Source: Lactobacillus xujianguonis
Lineage (GTDB): Bacteria; Bacillota; Bacilli; Lactobacillales; Lactobacillaceae
DNA length: 34,860 nt
Assembly: GCF_004009905.1 (NCBI RefSeq)
Contig: NZ_ML136889.1
Coordinates: 1 to 34,860, forward strand
Direction of reading: 5' to 3'
Numbering within the stretch: the first letter of the stretch is position 1; the number at the start of each line of letters is the position of its first letter. Positions 15,855 to 26,065 of the stretch are shown here, one piece after another. The notes beneath the pieces are model-generated. The model was not told the origin of the DNA and did not search any database. It worked only from the letters and a program-made list of their open reading frames with translations. The translations under genes were made by a program, and so were the position numbers.

Positions 15855-15892
15855 AGAAAGTGGGTTCAGTTTCTGGATCCACTTTTCTTTTT
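15855..15892 (+). terminator. Intrinsic terminator of hsp20
   Basis: The stem AGTGGGTTCAG pairs with CTGGATCCACT (with wobbles), followed by TTTTCTTTTT. Confidence 0.85.
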
Positions 15893-15955
15893 GACCAAAA
15901 TAGCCTAAAATAGAAGTTAATTTAAGAAAAAATTAAAAAATAAAGGAGAACTTTT

Positions 15956-17272
15956 ATGGCTCATAAATTAACTTTACAAGAACTTGATGAATTCTCAAAA
16001 GAATTCAACCAAGACCCTCAAAACCAAGTCATCGCCCGTGCTGCTGGCCGCAGCGGTGTACTTGAAGCTTCATACAACGATCGCGTTGAAGCTAAATTAA
16101 ACCGCGTTTTCTCAACTGAATTAGATACTGATAATGTTACTAACCAAAAGCACTCAGGCCGTTGCTGGTTATTTGCGACCTTGAACGTTTTACGCCACGC
16201 CTTTGGTAAGAAATACAAGGCTAAGAACTTCACCTTCTCTCAAGCTTACAACTTCTTCTGGGACAAGATTGAACGGGCTAACATCTTTTATGATGCGATT
16301 TTAGCAACTGCTGACAAGCCCCTTGATTCACGTGAAGTTAAGTCAAACTTAGACTTTGCAGGTGGTGACGGTGGTCAGTTCCACATGGCTGCAGCTTTAG
16401 TTGAAAAATACGGTGTTGTTCCTTCATACGCTATGCCAGAAAATGCCAACACCAACAACACTACTGGCTTTGCGACTGTTCTTGGTGACAAGCTAAAGAA
16501 AGATGCTTTAGTTTTACGTAAGTTAAAGCAAGCAGGTAAAGACGACGAAATCGAAGAAACCCGTAAGAAGTTCTTGAGTGAGGTTTACCGCATGACTGCC
16601 ATTGCCGTTGGTGAACCACCTAAGAAGTTTGATCTTGAATACCGCGATGATGACAAGAACTACCACTTGGAAAAGAACTTAACTCCAACTGAATTCTTAC
16701 ACAAGTATTTAGGCGATGTTGATCTTGATGATTACGTTGTTTTAACTAACGCTCCTGACCATGAATATAACAAGTTATACGGTTTACCAGGTGAAGATAA
16801 CGTCGAAGGTTCATACCGCATCAAATTATTAAACGTCCCAATGGAATACCTGACTAGTGCAGCTATTGCGCAATTAAAGGATGGCGAAGGTGTTTGGTTC
16901 GGTAACGATGTCTTACGTCAAATGGACCGTAAGACTGGTTATCTTGATACTAACTTGTACAAGCTCGATGACTTGTTTGGCGTTGACCTTAAGATGAGCA
17001 AGGCTGACCGTTTAAGAACCGGTGTCGGAATGGTTTCTCACGCTATGACCTTAGTTGGTGTTGACGAAGACAATGGCGATATTCGTCAATGGAAAGTTGA
17101 AAACTCATGGGGTGATAAGTCTGGTGCTAAGGGCTTCTACGTAATGAGTAACGACTGGTTCAACGACTACGTTTACGAAGTTGTTGTCCACAAGAAGTAC
17201 TTAACTGATGAACAAAGAAAGCTGGCTGAAGGCCCAATTACTGACTTACCACTTTGGGACTCACTTGCTTAA
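15956..17272 (+). CDS. C1B cysteine peptidase (PepC/PepE/PepG family), copy 1
   Basis: A cytoplasmic papain-fold peptidase related to bleomycin hydrolase; lactobacilli use several to cut imported peptides. The 438-aa protein has the full catalytic set: Cys70 in HSGRCWLFA, His in VSHAMTLVG and Asn in VENSWGDKSG. It ends in WDSLA. The size and short C-terminal end fit the endopeptidases PepE/PepG better than aminopeptidase PepC, but I cannot separate them firmly. ATG follows AAAGGAG by eight bases. It runs convergently with a second paralogue (17423-18733); the Opp importer lies just beyond. Confidence 0.93.
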   Translation: MAHKLTLQELDEFSKEFNQDPQNQVIARAAGRSGVLEASYNDRVEAKLNRVFSTELDTDNVTNQKHSGRCWLFATLNVLRHAFGKKYKAKNFTFSQAYNFFWDKIERANIFYDAILATADKPLDSREVKSNLDFAGGDGGQFHMAAALVEKYGVVPSYAMPENANTNNTTGFATVLGDKLKKDALVLRKLKQAGKDDEIEETRKKFLSEVYRMTAIAVGEPPKKFDLEYRDDDKNYHLEKNLTPTEFLHKYLGDVDLDDYVVLTNAPDHEYNKLYGLPGEDNVEGSYRIKLLNVPMEYLTSAAIAQLKDGEGVWFGNDVLRQMDRKTGYLDTNLYKLDDLFGVDLKMSKADRLRTGVGMVSHAMTLVGVDEDNGDIRQWKVENSWGDKSGAKGFYVMSNDWFNDYVYEVVVHKKYLTDEQRKLAEGPITDLPLWDSLA

Positions 17273-17299
17273 TTACAACAACTAAAAAAATCACAAACA

Positions 17300-17333
17300 A
17301 ATAACCTAGGAAATTTTTCCTAGGTTATTTTTG
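17300..17333 (+). terminator. Intrinsic terminator of C1B peptidase copy 1
   Basis: The palindrome AATAACCTAGGAAA / TTTCCTAGGTTATT is followed by TTTTTG on the plus strand. Confidence 0.85.
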
Positions 17334-17362
17334 TTGACTATTTTACTTTTCGTTTTCATCCA

Positions 17363-17424
17363 CTAGATTGCTTCGCAATCTAGAATTGCATTTCTAACAG
17401 GCAGAGCCTGTAAGAAATGCAATT
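17363..17424. repeat. Two abutting palindromes between the convergent peptidase genes
   Basis: A 21-nt hairpin (CTAGATTGC, loop TTC, GCAATCTAG; 17363-17383) is joined without a gap to a 41-nt hairpin. The second has arms AATTGCATTTCT and AGAAATGCAATT, inner stem ACAGGC/GCCTGT and loop AGA (17384-17424). Its right arm reaches into the stop codon of the minus-strand peptidase gene. There is no T tract after either hairpin on either strand, so they are not ordinary terminators. They may be a small mobile repeat or an mRNA 3'-end structure. Confidence 0.75.
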
Positions 17425-18733
17425 ATGCCATTGAATCCCAGGCTGGGACTTCTTCTGCTGGACCTTCCGCAATCTTAACTAATTTTTCTGGTAAATATTG
17501 CTTCTTAATCACTACCTTAAACAAGTACTCATCAAACCACTTATCATCCATCACAAAGTAGCCGTTTTCGCCGACTTTAGCGCCCCATGAATTTTCAATC
17601 TTCCATTGGCGCGGCTTACCGTTCACCACATCTACACCGACCATTGTCATCGCATGAGTTGAACCACTCGCACCAGTTTCCAGGCGCTCTTTCTTGTTTA
17701 ATTTAGTCTCAATGCCAAAAATGGTATCGGTTGGGTATAAGTCAGCGGCTAAAATACCCTTTTGGCGGTCACTTTGTTTACCAACATCACAGCCAAACCA
17801 GAAAGTCTCGCCACCTTCTAATTGCTTTAAGGCAGCTTCTTTCAAGTTCTCAATCTTAGTATTCAAGAATTGCACTGGGGTACCGCCTTGCACATTATCT
17901 TCAAAAGGCAGTGCATACAACTTGTCATACTCATGATCAGGCGCATTGAACAAAACAACATAATCATCTAAATCATCAGTGAAGTAATCATGGAAGAAGT
18001 CCAATGGCGTTAAGTCTTGCTTCAATTGATACTTACCGTCATCATCCTTAAATTCCAAATCAAATTTTTGCACTGGTTCACCAAAGGCAATCACTGCCAT
18101 CCGGTAGACTTCACTCAAGAATTCTTGCCGCTTCTTCTCAATTTCATCGTCCTTGCCGGCTTGCGCTAATTTACGCAATACCAAGCCATCTTCACGCAAC
18201 TTATTGTTCAAAGCCCGGTTGAAAAAGGCAGTGTTATTAGCGGTAAAACTTTCTTCTTGGGCATAACTTGGCACTAAACCATATTTTCTAATCAAAGAAA
18301 CAGCCATATGCCATTGCCCACCATCAGTATCTGGAGCTTGCATGTAAGAGTGAACTGTTCGATCATCTAGTGGCTTATCAGCAGTATTTAGAATATTATC
18401 AAAGAAAATATTTGCCCGCTCGATCCGATCCCAGAAGAAGAGATAATTTTGCGAGAAAGTAAAACTCTTCGCCTTATACTTCTTAGCAAATTCATGCCGC
18501 AACACATTCAAGGCTGCAAATACCCAGCAACGCCCTGATTGCTTTTGATCAGTCACATTGTCAGTGGGAATTTCAATTGAAAAAGTCCGGTTTAAAGGAC
18601 GAATTCCTTCAGTATTCAAACTAGCCTTTTGTAAGCCATTATTAACGACCGCCATTTCAGCGATGCGGTTTTGCTTTTGATCTTTGTAATCTTTTCTAAA
18701 GCGGTCGATTTCCGCCAAAGTAAGTTGATGTTT
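17423..18733 (-). CDS. C1B cysteine peptidase (PepC/PepE/PepG family), copy 2
   Basis: A 437-aa paralogue of the peptidase at 15956-17272, with Cys70 in QSGRCWVFA, His in STHAMTMVG, Asn in IENSWGAKVG, and C-terminus VPAWDSMA. The length matches lactobacillar PepG/PepE endopeptidases. The start is ATG 18733 (MKHQLTLAEIDRF) behind GGAAAGGA; the longer frame to 18793 has no ribosome site and would run into the opp terminator. The copies clearly diverge along their whole length, so the duplication is old. Substrate specificity relative to copy 1 is unknown. Confidence 0.92.
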   Translation of the reverse strand, partial: KHQLTLAEIDRFRKDYKDQKQNRIAEMAVVNNGLQKASLNTEGIRPLNRTFSIEIPTDNVTDQKQSGRCWVFAALNVLRHEFAKKYKAKSFTFSQNYLFFWDRIERANIFFDNILNTADKPLDDRTVHSYMQAPDTDGGQWHMAVSLIRKYGLVPSYAQEESFTANNTAFFNRALNNKLREDGLVLRKLAQAGKDDEIEKKRQEFLSEVYRMAVIAFGEPVQKFDLEFKDDDGKYQLKQDLTPLDFFHDYFTDDLDDYVVLFNAPDHEYDKLYALPFEDNVQGGTPVQFLNTKIENLKEAALKQLEGGETFWFGCDVGKQSDRQKGILAADLYPTDTIFGIETKLNKKERLETGASGSTHAMTMVGVDVVNGKPRQWKIENSWGAKVGENGYFVMDDKWFDEYLFKVVIKKQYLPEKLVKIAEGPAEEVPAWDSMA

Positions 18734-18767
18734 CATATAGAATCCTTTCCAATACTTAATTTGATTA

Positions 18768-18773
18768 ATTATA
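18768..18773 (-). promoter_or_regulatory. -10 element of C1B peptidase copy 2
   Basis: TATAAT on the minus strand, 34 bp before the ATG. The expected -35 position falls inside the oppF terminator stem and does not resemble TTGACA. Confidence 0.5.
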
Positions 18774-18782
18774 TTATCTAAC

Positions 18783-18812
18783 AAAAAATCCATCCTGGGG
18801 GATGGATTTTTT
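18783..18812 (-). terminator. Terminator of the oppBCDF operon
   Basis: The AAAAAATCCATCC / GGATGGATTTTTT stem-loop lies directly after the oppF stop, with A/T tracts on both sides. Confidence 0.9.
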
Positions 18813-18813
18813 A

Positions 18814-19755
18814 CTATTCATAACTAGCGGCGACTTCTTGATAGTGCGCTACTTCATCATCACTGCAACGCACGAAGTGTCCTGGACGAATTTCATGCAT
18901 CGTCCGTTCTTTGCCATCGCGCTCTTCTTTGTCAGCGTCATAAGCAATCCGTTGACGTTTACGTTCAACTTCTGGATCTGGTACAGGTACCGCTGAAATT
19001 AAGCTCTTCGTGTAGTCATGCAATGGTCGATCATAAACCGCATCAGCGGGACCGACTTCGAGCAATTTACCAAAGTGCATAACCCCAATCCGATCAGAAA
19101 TAAATTTAACCATGGACAAATCATGGGCAATGAATAAGTAAGTTAAGCCTTGCTTCTTTTGTAATTCAATCATCAAGTTTACAACTTGCGCCTGAATCGA
19201 AACGTCTAAGGCTGAAATTGGCTCGTCAGCTACGATAAACTTAGGCTTTACTGCTAAAGCACGGGCAATCCCGATTCTTTGGCGTTGACCACCAGAGAAT
19301 TCATGTGGGAAACGACTAGCATGATTTTTATTCAAACCAACTGTTTCCAGCAATTCTTCTACCCGGGCACGCCGTTCTTCCTTACTCTTTACTAAATGGT
19401 GAATATCTAGTCCTTCCGCAATGATATCTTCAACTGTCATTCGCGGATTTAAAGAAGCATAAGGATCTTGGAAAATCATCTGTGCATCTCGGCGGAATTG
19501 AAGCTGTTCTTCTCGCCCTTTCAACTTCTCGACATTCTTACCTTCAAAAATCACTTCACCACTAGTTGGTTTATATAATTGCAAAATTGAGCGCCCAGTT
19601 GTCGTTTTTCCTGACCCCGACTCACCTACTAAGCCAAAGGTTTCACCTTCGTAGATGTCAAAGCTAACATCATCCACAGCTTTAGTGGTTACTCGGCCAT
19701 TTTTGAAGTATTGCTTTAAGTGTTTTACTTCTAAGATTTTCTTCTTTTCTGCCAT
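18814..19755 (-). CDS. oppF: Oligopeptide ABC transporter ATP-binding protein OppF
   Basis: One of two ATPase subunits of the Opp importer. In the 313 aa: Walker [11 protein letters not shown] loop [15 protein letters not shown], signature [15 protein letters not shown], Walker [13 protein letters not shown], and the switch His in FIAHDLSMV. The C-terminal oligopeptide/dipeptide-type extension (about 235-313) contains several Cys/His-poor charged stretches ending in VAASYE. It starts 11 bases after oppD; last gene of oppBCDF. Confidence 0.95.
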   Translation of the reverse strand: MAEKKKILEVKHLKQYFKNGRVTTKAVDDVSFDIYEGETFGLVGESGSGKTTTGRSILQLYKPTSGEVIFEGKNVEKLKGREEQLQFRRDAQMIFQDPYASLNPRMTVEDIIAEGLDIHHLVKSKEERRARVEELLETVGLNKNHASRFPHEFSGGQRQRIGIARALAVKPKFIVADEPISALDVSIQAQVVNLMIELQKKQGLTYLFIAHDLSMVKFISDRIGVMHFGKLLEVGPADAVYDRPLHDYTKSLISAVPVPDPEVERKRQRIAYDADKEERDGKERTMHEIRPGHFVRCSDDEVAHYQEVAASYE

Positions 19756-19766
19756 TGAGATCCCCC

Positions 19767-20807
19767 TTAGCTGTGTTCTTCTTGCATTAACTTAAACTTC
19801 TTCCAGCGCCGTTGAATTTCCTTAGGTGGTTCAACTTTAGGTGCACCTGGAGCCAATAACCAAGTAGCCGCATAATGCGTATCTGAAACTTTGAAGAAAG
19901 GTGGCTTACGCTCAACATCAATCTTCATGGCATACTTACTTCTTGGTGCAAAGGGATCACCCTTTGGCGGATCAAGCAAGTCTGGTGGTGTACCTGGGAT
20001 TGATTCTAAGGTATCACTTTCAAGTGTTGGCATGGAGTTAATTAAGCCCCATGTATATGGGTGTTGCGGATTGTAGAAAATATCATCCACCGTACCATAT
20101 TCCATAAATTCACCAGCATACATTACTGCTACTCGGTCAGCCATCCCAGCTACCACACCTAAGTCGTGCGTAATGAAAATGATGGAAGTCTTGACCCGCT
20201 TTTGCAGGTCTTTCATCAAGTCCAAAATTTCTGCTTGGACAGTTACGTCAAGGGCAGTCGTTGGTTCGTCAGCTAACAAAATTTCTGGTTCACAAATTAA
20301 AGCAATGGCAATCACAATTCTTTGCCGCATCCCACCTGAGAATTGGTGAGGATATTCATTAATTCGCTCTTCTGCGTTAGGAATTCCTACCGCCTTCATC
20401 ATCTCTAATGCCTTAGCCCAAGCTTCCTTTTTCGAAGCGCCTTTATGCTTAATTAAAGGTTCAGCGATCTGTTGCCCAATCTTCATCGTGGGATCAAGTG
20501 AGGTCATTGGATCCTGGAAAATCATGGCAATTTCATTTCCACGAATCTTTTGCCATTCTTTTTCTGATAAATCTAACAAATTCTTACCGTGAAAGTTAAT
20601 CTCACCGCCCATAATCTGGGCATTGCGCGCAAGTAAACCAATAATTGAACGGGTAGTAACCGACTTACCAGAACCGGATTCACCAACGATAGCTAATGTT
20701 TCCCCTTCATTTAAATGAAAAGACACATTCCGAATTGCTCTTACTTCCCCAGCATAGGTATGAAAGTCGATTTTTAAATTTTTAACATCTAAAATTCTCT
20801 CTGCCAT
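19767..20807 (-). CDS. oppD: Oligopeptide ABC transporter ATP-binding protein OppD
   Basis: Partner ATPase of OppF. It is 346 aa with Walker A GESGSGKSVTTRS, MIFQDPMTSLDPTM, signature FSGGMRQRIVIAIAL, and Walker B ILLADEPTTALDVT. The C-terminal oligo_HPY region starts near HPYTWGLINSMP. ATG 20807 is chosen because AAAGGA lies six bases upstream; a longer start at 20813 is not favoured. It is spaced 12 bases from oppC. Confidence 0.95.
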   Translation of the reverse strand: MAERILDVKNLKIDFHTYAGEVRAIRNVSFHLNEGETLAIVGESGSGKSVTTRSIIGLLARNAQIMGGEINFHGKNLLDLSEKEWQKIRGNEIAMIFQDPMTSLDPTMKIGQQIAEPLIKHKGASKKEAWAKALEMMKAVGIPNAEERINEYPHQFSGGMRQRIVIAIALICEPEILLADEPTTALDVTVQAEILDLMKDLQKRVKTSIIFITHDLGVVAGMADRVAVMYAGEFMEYGTVDDIFYNPQHPYTWGLINSMPTLESDTLESIPGTPPDLLDPPKGDPFAPRSKYAMKIDVERKPPFFKVSDTHYAATWLLAPGAPKVEPPKEIQRRWKKFKLMQEEHS

Positions 20808-20819
20808 AAGCAATCCTTT

Positions 20820-21851
20820 CTATCTTTGGCCCTTTGGATCAAAGGCATCACGTAAACCATCACCAAGTAAGTTGAAGGCGATCATCAAGATACACAATAC
20901 AATTGCGGGATACCACATTTGGTAAGGCAAGAATTGGAAGTTCTTTTGCCCTTCATTTAAAAGTACCCCAAGAGAAGTTTCTGGAGCAGTAATCCCGATC
21001 CCGATGAAACTTAAGAAAGCTTCAAAGAAGATCGCACTTGGAATGGTGTACATCGTTTGAATAATGATAATACTTGAAAGGTTAGGTACTAAGTGTTTCC
21101 AAGCAATCTTCCAACCTGATTCACCAAGTGAACGCGCTGCTAAAACATACTCTTCATTCTTTAAACTCAAGGTCTCGGCCCGAATCTGCCGTGCCATTGT
21201 GGTCCAACTAGAAATCGCAATGCCAAAGATGATTGAAGTAATCCCTGGCTTTAAAACCACTAACATTAAAACTACGATGATTAAGTTAGGAACAGAGGAA
21301 ATAATTTCAATAATCCGCTGCATGACGTTATCTACGCCCCCGCCTTTCCAGCCGGAGATAATCCCGTACATAACCCCAATTGTAAGATCGAAGAAAGCAG
21401 CAACTAAGGCTACGATCAAGGAAATCTTAGTTCCGTAAATAATTCTTTGCCCAAGTGAACGACCTAAATAGTCAGTTCCGGCAATGAAGTACTTATTCTT
21501 AGGAACATTGTTTTGCGCATAAGCATCAACCCATTGACCATTTTGCTTGATCTTACCGTTTAAACCATTGATTGCGCCAAAGCCTGGAATTTTGGCTGGT
21601 AAGTTAGCGTATTGCGGATGAGATTTAACTAAAGTTGACTTGTTGATAAATGGGGTTGAACCAAAAGCAACAACTACCATCACAATGACTACAATTGCTG
21701 AAATCACCGCTGCTTTACGTTGTTTAAATCTGAGCCAAACACTTTGACCAAATGAAAGTGAAGGACCAGCAATTTTTTCTCGATCTTGTGTTTCATCTTG
21801 GTTTAAGGGTTCAAATGCATCAGGACTTAACTTTAAATCTTTTTCAGCCAT
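20820..21851 (-). CDS. oppC: Oligopeptide ABC transporter permease OppC
   Basis: Inner-membrane permease, 343 aa. A cytoplasmic N-terminal tail (about 1-35) is followed by the first span (AAVISAIVVIVMVVVAFG), a large external loop, and the five-span BPD_transp_1 core. The ATPase-coupling loop contains EYVLAARSLGESGWKIAWKH. The C-terminus ends GDGLRDAFDPKGQR, as in the OppC/DppC family. ATG 21851 follows AGGAAG closely. It is eight bases from oppB. Confidence 0.95.
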   Translation of the reverse strand: MAEKDLKLSPDAFEPLNQDETQDREKIAGPSLSFGQSVWLRFKQRKAAVISAIVVIVMVVVAFGSTPFINKSTLVKSHPQYANLPAKIPGFGAINGLNGKIKQNGQWVDAYAQNNVPKNKYFIAGTDYLGRSLGQRIIYGTKISLIVALVAAFFDLTIGVMYGIISGWKGGGVDNVMQRIIEIISSVPNLIIVVLMLVVLKPGITSIIFGIAISSWTTMARQIRAETLSLKNEEYVLAARSLGESGWKIAWKHLVPNLSSIIIIQTMYTIPSAIFFEAFLSFIGIGITAPETSLGVLLNEGQKNFQFLPYQMWYPAIVLCILMIAFNLLGDGLRDAFDPKGQR

Positions 21852-21859
21852 CAAACTTC

Positions 21860-22789
21860 CTACGCCTCGCTTTCATCTAATCTAATTCGTGGATCAATCA
21901 AACCGTAAACAATATCGGTAATCAGTAAGACTACGACTAATCCGAAACAGTAAACCATCGTAATTCCCATGATAGTTGGGTAATCATTAGTCAAAATTGA
22001 CTTAACAAATTGTTCCCCGATTCCCGGAACGTTAAAGATATTTTCAATAACCATTGAACCAGTCATTAAAGCGACTGCATATGGTCCAATCAAAGTTACT
22101 AATGGAATCAGAGAGTTCCGCATTGCGTGCTTGCGAATTACTTCCATGCGGCTAAGACCTTTAGCTTTACCTAATTCAATGTAATCACTACTTAAGGTGT
22201 CAACCATACTGGTTCGAATGAACCGAGCCGTTTCTGCAAGTGGTCCTACAGCTAAGGCGATGGTTGGCAAAATGGTCTGTGAGAACTGACCCCAACCGGC
22301 GATCGGGAACCAGCCAAGCTTCAAACCAATGTAGTATTGCAGGAGCACTGCTAAAACGAAGTTAGGCACTGATTTACCAATAATTGAGAAAACCGTTGCT
22401 GTTGAATCAGCCCATGTTCCTTGTTTCATTGCCGCAATGGCACCAATAATGACCCCCACCACGACACCAAGAATTAAAGCTTGCAGACCTAGTTGCACTG
22501 AAGCACCAAGCCGAGCACCAATCAAGGCAGAAACTGGTTGGTTACTGTATTGGAAGGAAGTTCCAAAATCACCATGAAGCATTCCAAAAATGTATATCAG
22601 GTATTGTTGCCAAACTGGCTTATTTAACCCGTACTGTTGATCCATGATGTGTCTTTGCGTCATCGTCATCTTTGCTTCATTAGCATATGGTGAACCTGGC
22701 ATCATCTTCATTAAGAAGAAAGTGACCGTTGCAACAATGAACAAAGTGAGGATCATGTAAAAAATTCGTTTTAAGAGATACCTTGTCAT
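21860..22789 (-). CDS. oppB: Oligopeptide ABC transporter permease OppB
   Basis: The second permease and first gene of oppBCDF: 309 aa, six spans. N-terminal MTRYLLKRIFYMILTLF and the PGSPY segment are typical of OppB/DppB. The coupling loop is DYIELGKAKGLSRMEVIRKH and the family C-terminus is DPRIRLDE. The start has AAGGAG nine bases upstream. It has its own promoter (22850-22878), downstream of the guaB terminator, so the permease/ATPase operon is transcribed separately from oppA. Confidence 0.95.
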   Translation of the reverse strand: MTRYLLKRIFYMILTLFIVATVTFFLMKMMPGSPYANEAKMTMTQRHIMDQQYGLNKPVWQQYLIYIFGMLHGDFGTSFQYSNQPVSALIGARLGASVQLGLQALILGVVVGVIIGAIAAMKQGTWADSTATVFSIIGKSVPNFVLAVLLQYYIGLKLGWFPIAGWGQFSQTILPTIALAVGPLAETARFIRTSMVDTLSSDYIELGKAKGLSRMEVIRKHAMRNSLIPLVTLIGPYAVALMTGSMVIENIFNVPGIGEQFVKSILTNDYPTIMGITMVYCFGLVVVLLITDIVYGLIDPRIRLDESEA

Positions 22790-22849
22790 TCGTTTGCAGC
22801 TCCTTACTATTAGTTCTCATTAAGTATTTTCTTTTTTAATACTTTTCTT

Positions 22850-22878
22850 ATTATAGCAGAAATATGAGAATAATCTAA
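22850..22878 (-). promoter_or_regulatory. Promoter of oppBCDF
   Basis: TTAGAT (22873-22878), 17 bases ending TGC, TATAAT (22850-22855) on the minus strand: an extended -10. A short AAGTATT hairpin lies in the leader before the ribosome site. Confidence 0.72.
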
Positions 22879-22903
22879 TAAAAGGTGCATATTTATGAAA
22901 ATA

Positions 22904-22932
22904 AAAGAAAAAGGAAAGCGCTAGCTTTCCTT
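22904..22932 (-). terminator. Terminator of guaB
   Basis: AAGGAAAGCTAGCGCTTTCCTT hairpin core (GGAAAGC/GCTTTCC) followed by a T-rich tract on the minus strand. Confidence 0.8.
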
Positions 22933-22982
22933 CTTTATCAACTCTTATGAGCATTAACTTTTTTCTGTTTTTCTTATTTATT

Positions 22983-24196
<1,214 letters not shown>

Positions 24197-24223
24197 GAGC
24201 AAATTAAAAATAAATTTTCAGCT

Positions 24224-24264
24224 AAAAAAAGGAATAACCGCCTTCTTGCAGTTACTCCTTTTTT
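24224..24264 (-). terminator. Terminator of oppA
   Basis: The stem AAGGAGTAACTGC pairs with GGCGGTTATTCCTT, then TTTTTTT on the minus strand. Confidence 0.85.
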
Positions 24265-24278
24265 GCTTTATTTAGTTT

Positions 24279-25898
24279 TTAATTACCGGAAACGTAAGCT
24301 CCCTTGAAGTTGTAGTTGGCACCGGCTGCATTGTACACAATGCCCTTAACTGATGGACGTACAAGCCATGCAGTAGTTTGGTAGTAAAGTGGGGTAATCC
24401 CTTGATCCTTAAGCAAGATCTTTTCAGCCTTAACTAAGTCGTTAAAGCGGCTTTCATCGTTAGTTGCAGCCTTTGAAGCAGCAATTAACTTGTCGTATTC
24501 ACTATTAGCCCACTTACCGTTGTTTTGAGCGTTCTTTGAAGTGAATAAGTCATCGAATGAAATTGGGTCAGCGAAGTCAGCACCCCAACCAGTAACAACG
24601 ATGTCAAAGTTACCCGCAGTTGAACGACTCAAACGAGTCTTGAACGGTAAGTTTTGGACACTAACTTTAGCACCCTTTAAAGTTTCTTCAATTTGACTTT
24701 GAAGAGTTTCAGTGGTCTTTTGACCAGCATCAGTATCATCTGACAAGATAGTGAAGGAAACGCTCTTGGTACCTAATTCTTTAAGTGCTTGAGCAAATAA
24801 CTTCTTAGCCTTGGCAGGATTGTATTGACTGTAATCAGTATCCTTAGTCTTGTCGGCGAAGTCTTGACCTTCAACCTTAGTTAAACCAGTTGAAGTCAAT
24901 GAACTTGCAGGCTTGTTAGCACCACCTAAAGCATTAGTTAAAGCCTTACGGTTGATTGAAAGTGAAATGGCCCGACGCAAGTTAGCGTTTTGCAAGTTCT
25001 TGTTCTTTTGGTTGTATTGTAAGTAGAACGTACTTGAACCTGGACGAAGAGTAAAGCCATTTTGGTGCTTTAAGTTCTTAGTTTGTTGAGCATCAAGAGC
25101 TACCGCATCAATCTTGTTAGATTGGTACAAGTTGTAAGCAGTTGATGGGGTCTTTTGAACGCTGTAGTGAATCGTATCTAACTTAACAGCATTCTTGTCC
25201 CAGTAATTGTTGTTCTTCTTCAAGTTCCATGAAAGGTTAGAACCAGTCCAGCCGGTTTGCTTAAATGGACCGTTGTAAACCATGTACTTAGAAGCAGTAC
25301 CGTACTTAGAACCGTACTTTTCAACGGCCTTTTCTTGTTGTGGGAAGAATAATGGAAAGCCCATCAACAACTTAAAGTATGGAATCCGCTTGTCCAAAGA
25401 AACAACTAACTTGTTGTTACCTTCTGCCTTAACCCCTAAAGTGTTAACGGCTGCCTTACCAGCAGTAATTTTATCAGCATTGTGAATCCCCTCAAAGAGG
25501 TATGAGTATTGTGAAGCGGTCTTAGGATCTACAGTTCTACGCCATGAGTAAACGAAGTCCTTAGCAGTAACTGGTGTACCATCTGACCACTTAGAGTTAC
25601 GTAAAGTAAAGGTCCAAGTCTTACCGTCTTTACTTACTTGCGTCTTAGAAGCAACCCCATTTTCAACCTTTGAGTTCTTACCTAACCGATAAAGACCTTC
25701 CATGACGTTGTTCAATTGATTAAAACTAGTTGCATCAATCGCCTTGGACAAGTCCATGGTTGGAATTTCTGCACTTTCTTCCCAATTCAAGGTCTTCTTA
25801 TTAGCGCTACTTGAAGAATTATTATTACCACAAGCAGCTAAGACAGCAGCAGAAGCTAAAGCAGTAGCTCCAGCCGCAAATAACTTCGTAAGTTTCAT
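24279..25898 (-). CDS. oppA: Oligopeptide-binding lipoprotein OppA
   Basis: An extracytoplasmic peptide-binding protein (SBP_bac_5), 539 aa, lipid-anchored: signal MKLTKLFAAGATALASAAVLAAC with lipobox LAAC, then a Ser/Asn linker. The family motif appears in the region GPFKQTGWTGSNLSWNLKKN and in SLSINRKAL. ATG 25898 has GGAGG ten bases upstream; the longer frame to 25982 covers the promoter and has no ribosome site. It is monocistronic with a strong promoter and terminator, consistent with the excess of binding protein over permease. guaB separates it from oppBCDF. Confidence 0.95.
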   Translation of the reverse strand: MKLTKLFAAGATALASAAVLAACGNNNSSSSANKKTLNWEESAEIPTMDLSKAIDATSFNQLNNVMEGLYRLGKNSKVENGVASKTQVSKDGKTWTFTLRNSKWSDGTPVTAKDFVYSWRRTVDPKTASQYSYLFEGIHNADKITAGKAAVNTLGVKAEGNNKLVVSLDKRIPYFKLLMGFPLFFPQQEKAVEKYGSKYGTASKYMVYNGPFKQTGWTGSNLSWNLKKNNNYWDKNAVKLDTIHYSVQKTPSTAYNLYQSNKIDAVALDAQQTKNLKHQNGFTLRPGSSTFYLQYNQKNKNLQNANLRRAISLSINRKALTNALGGANKPASSLTSTGLTKVEGQDFADKTKDTDYSQYNPAKAKKLFAQALKELGTKSVSFTILSDDTDAGQKTTETLQSQIEETLKGAKVSVQNLPFKTRLSRSTAGNFDIVVTGWGADFADPISFDDLFTSKNAQNNGKWANSEYDKLIAASKAATNDESRFNDLVKAEKILLKDQGITPLYYQTTAWLVRPSVKGIVYNAAGANYNFKGAYVSGN

Positions 25899-25953
25899 AA
25901 TACTTGTACCTCCATTTATGAGAAAATTAATAATTTCTCTTAAGCTAATTATC

Positions 25954-25982
25954 AGTATATCGGACCTAATATGAAATTTCAA
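25954..25982 (-). promoter_or_regulatory. Promoter of oppA
   Basis: TTGAAA (25977-25982), 17 bases, TATACT (25954-25959) on the minus strand. The ~50-nt leader holds a GAGAAA/TTTCTC hairpin (about 25919-25939) just before the ribosome site. Confidence 0.8.
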
Positions 25983-26014
25983 GTAATAATTTTAATTTTT
26001 GCTCTAATTTTTAT

Positions 26015-26049
26015 AAAAAAGGCCTACAAACGTTGATCTTGTAGGCTTT
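26015..26049 (-). terminator. Terminator of the HD-domain gene
   Basis: AAAGCCTACAA / TTGTAGGCCTT stem, followed by TTTT on the minus strand. Confidence 0.87.
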
Positions 26050-26065
26050 AAATTATTAATTTTTC

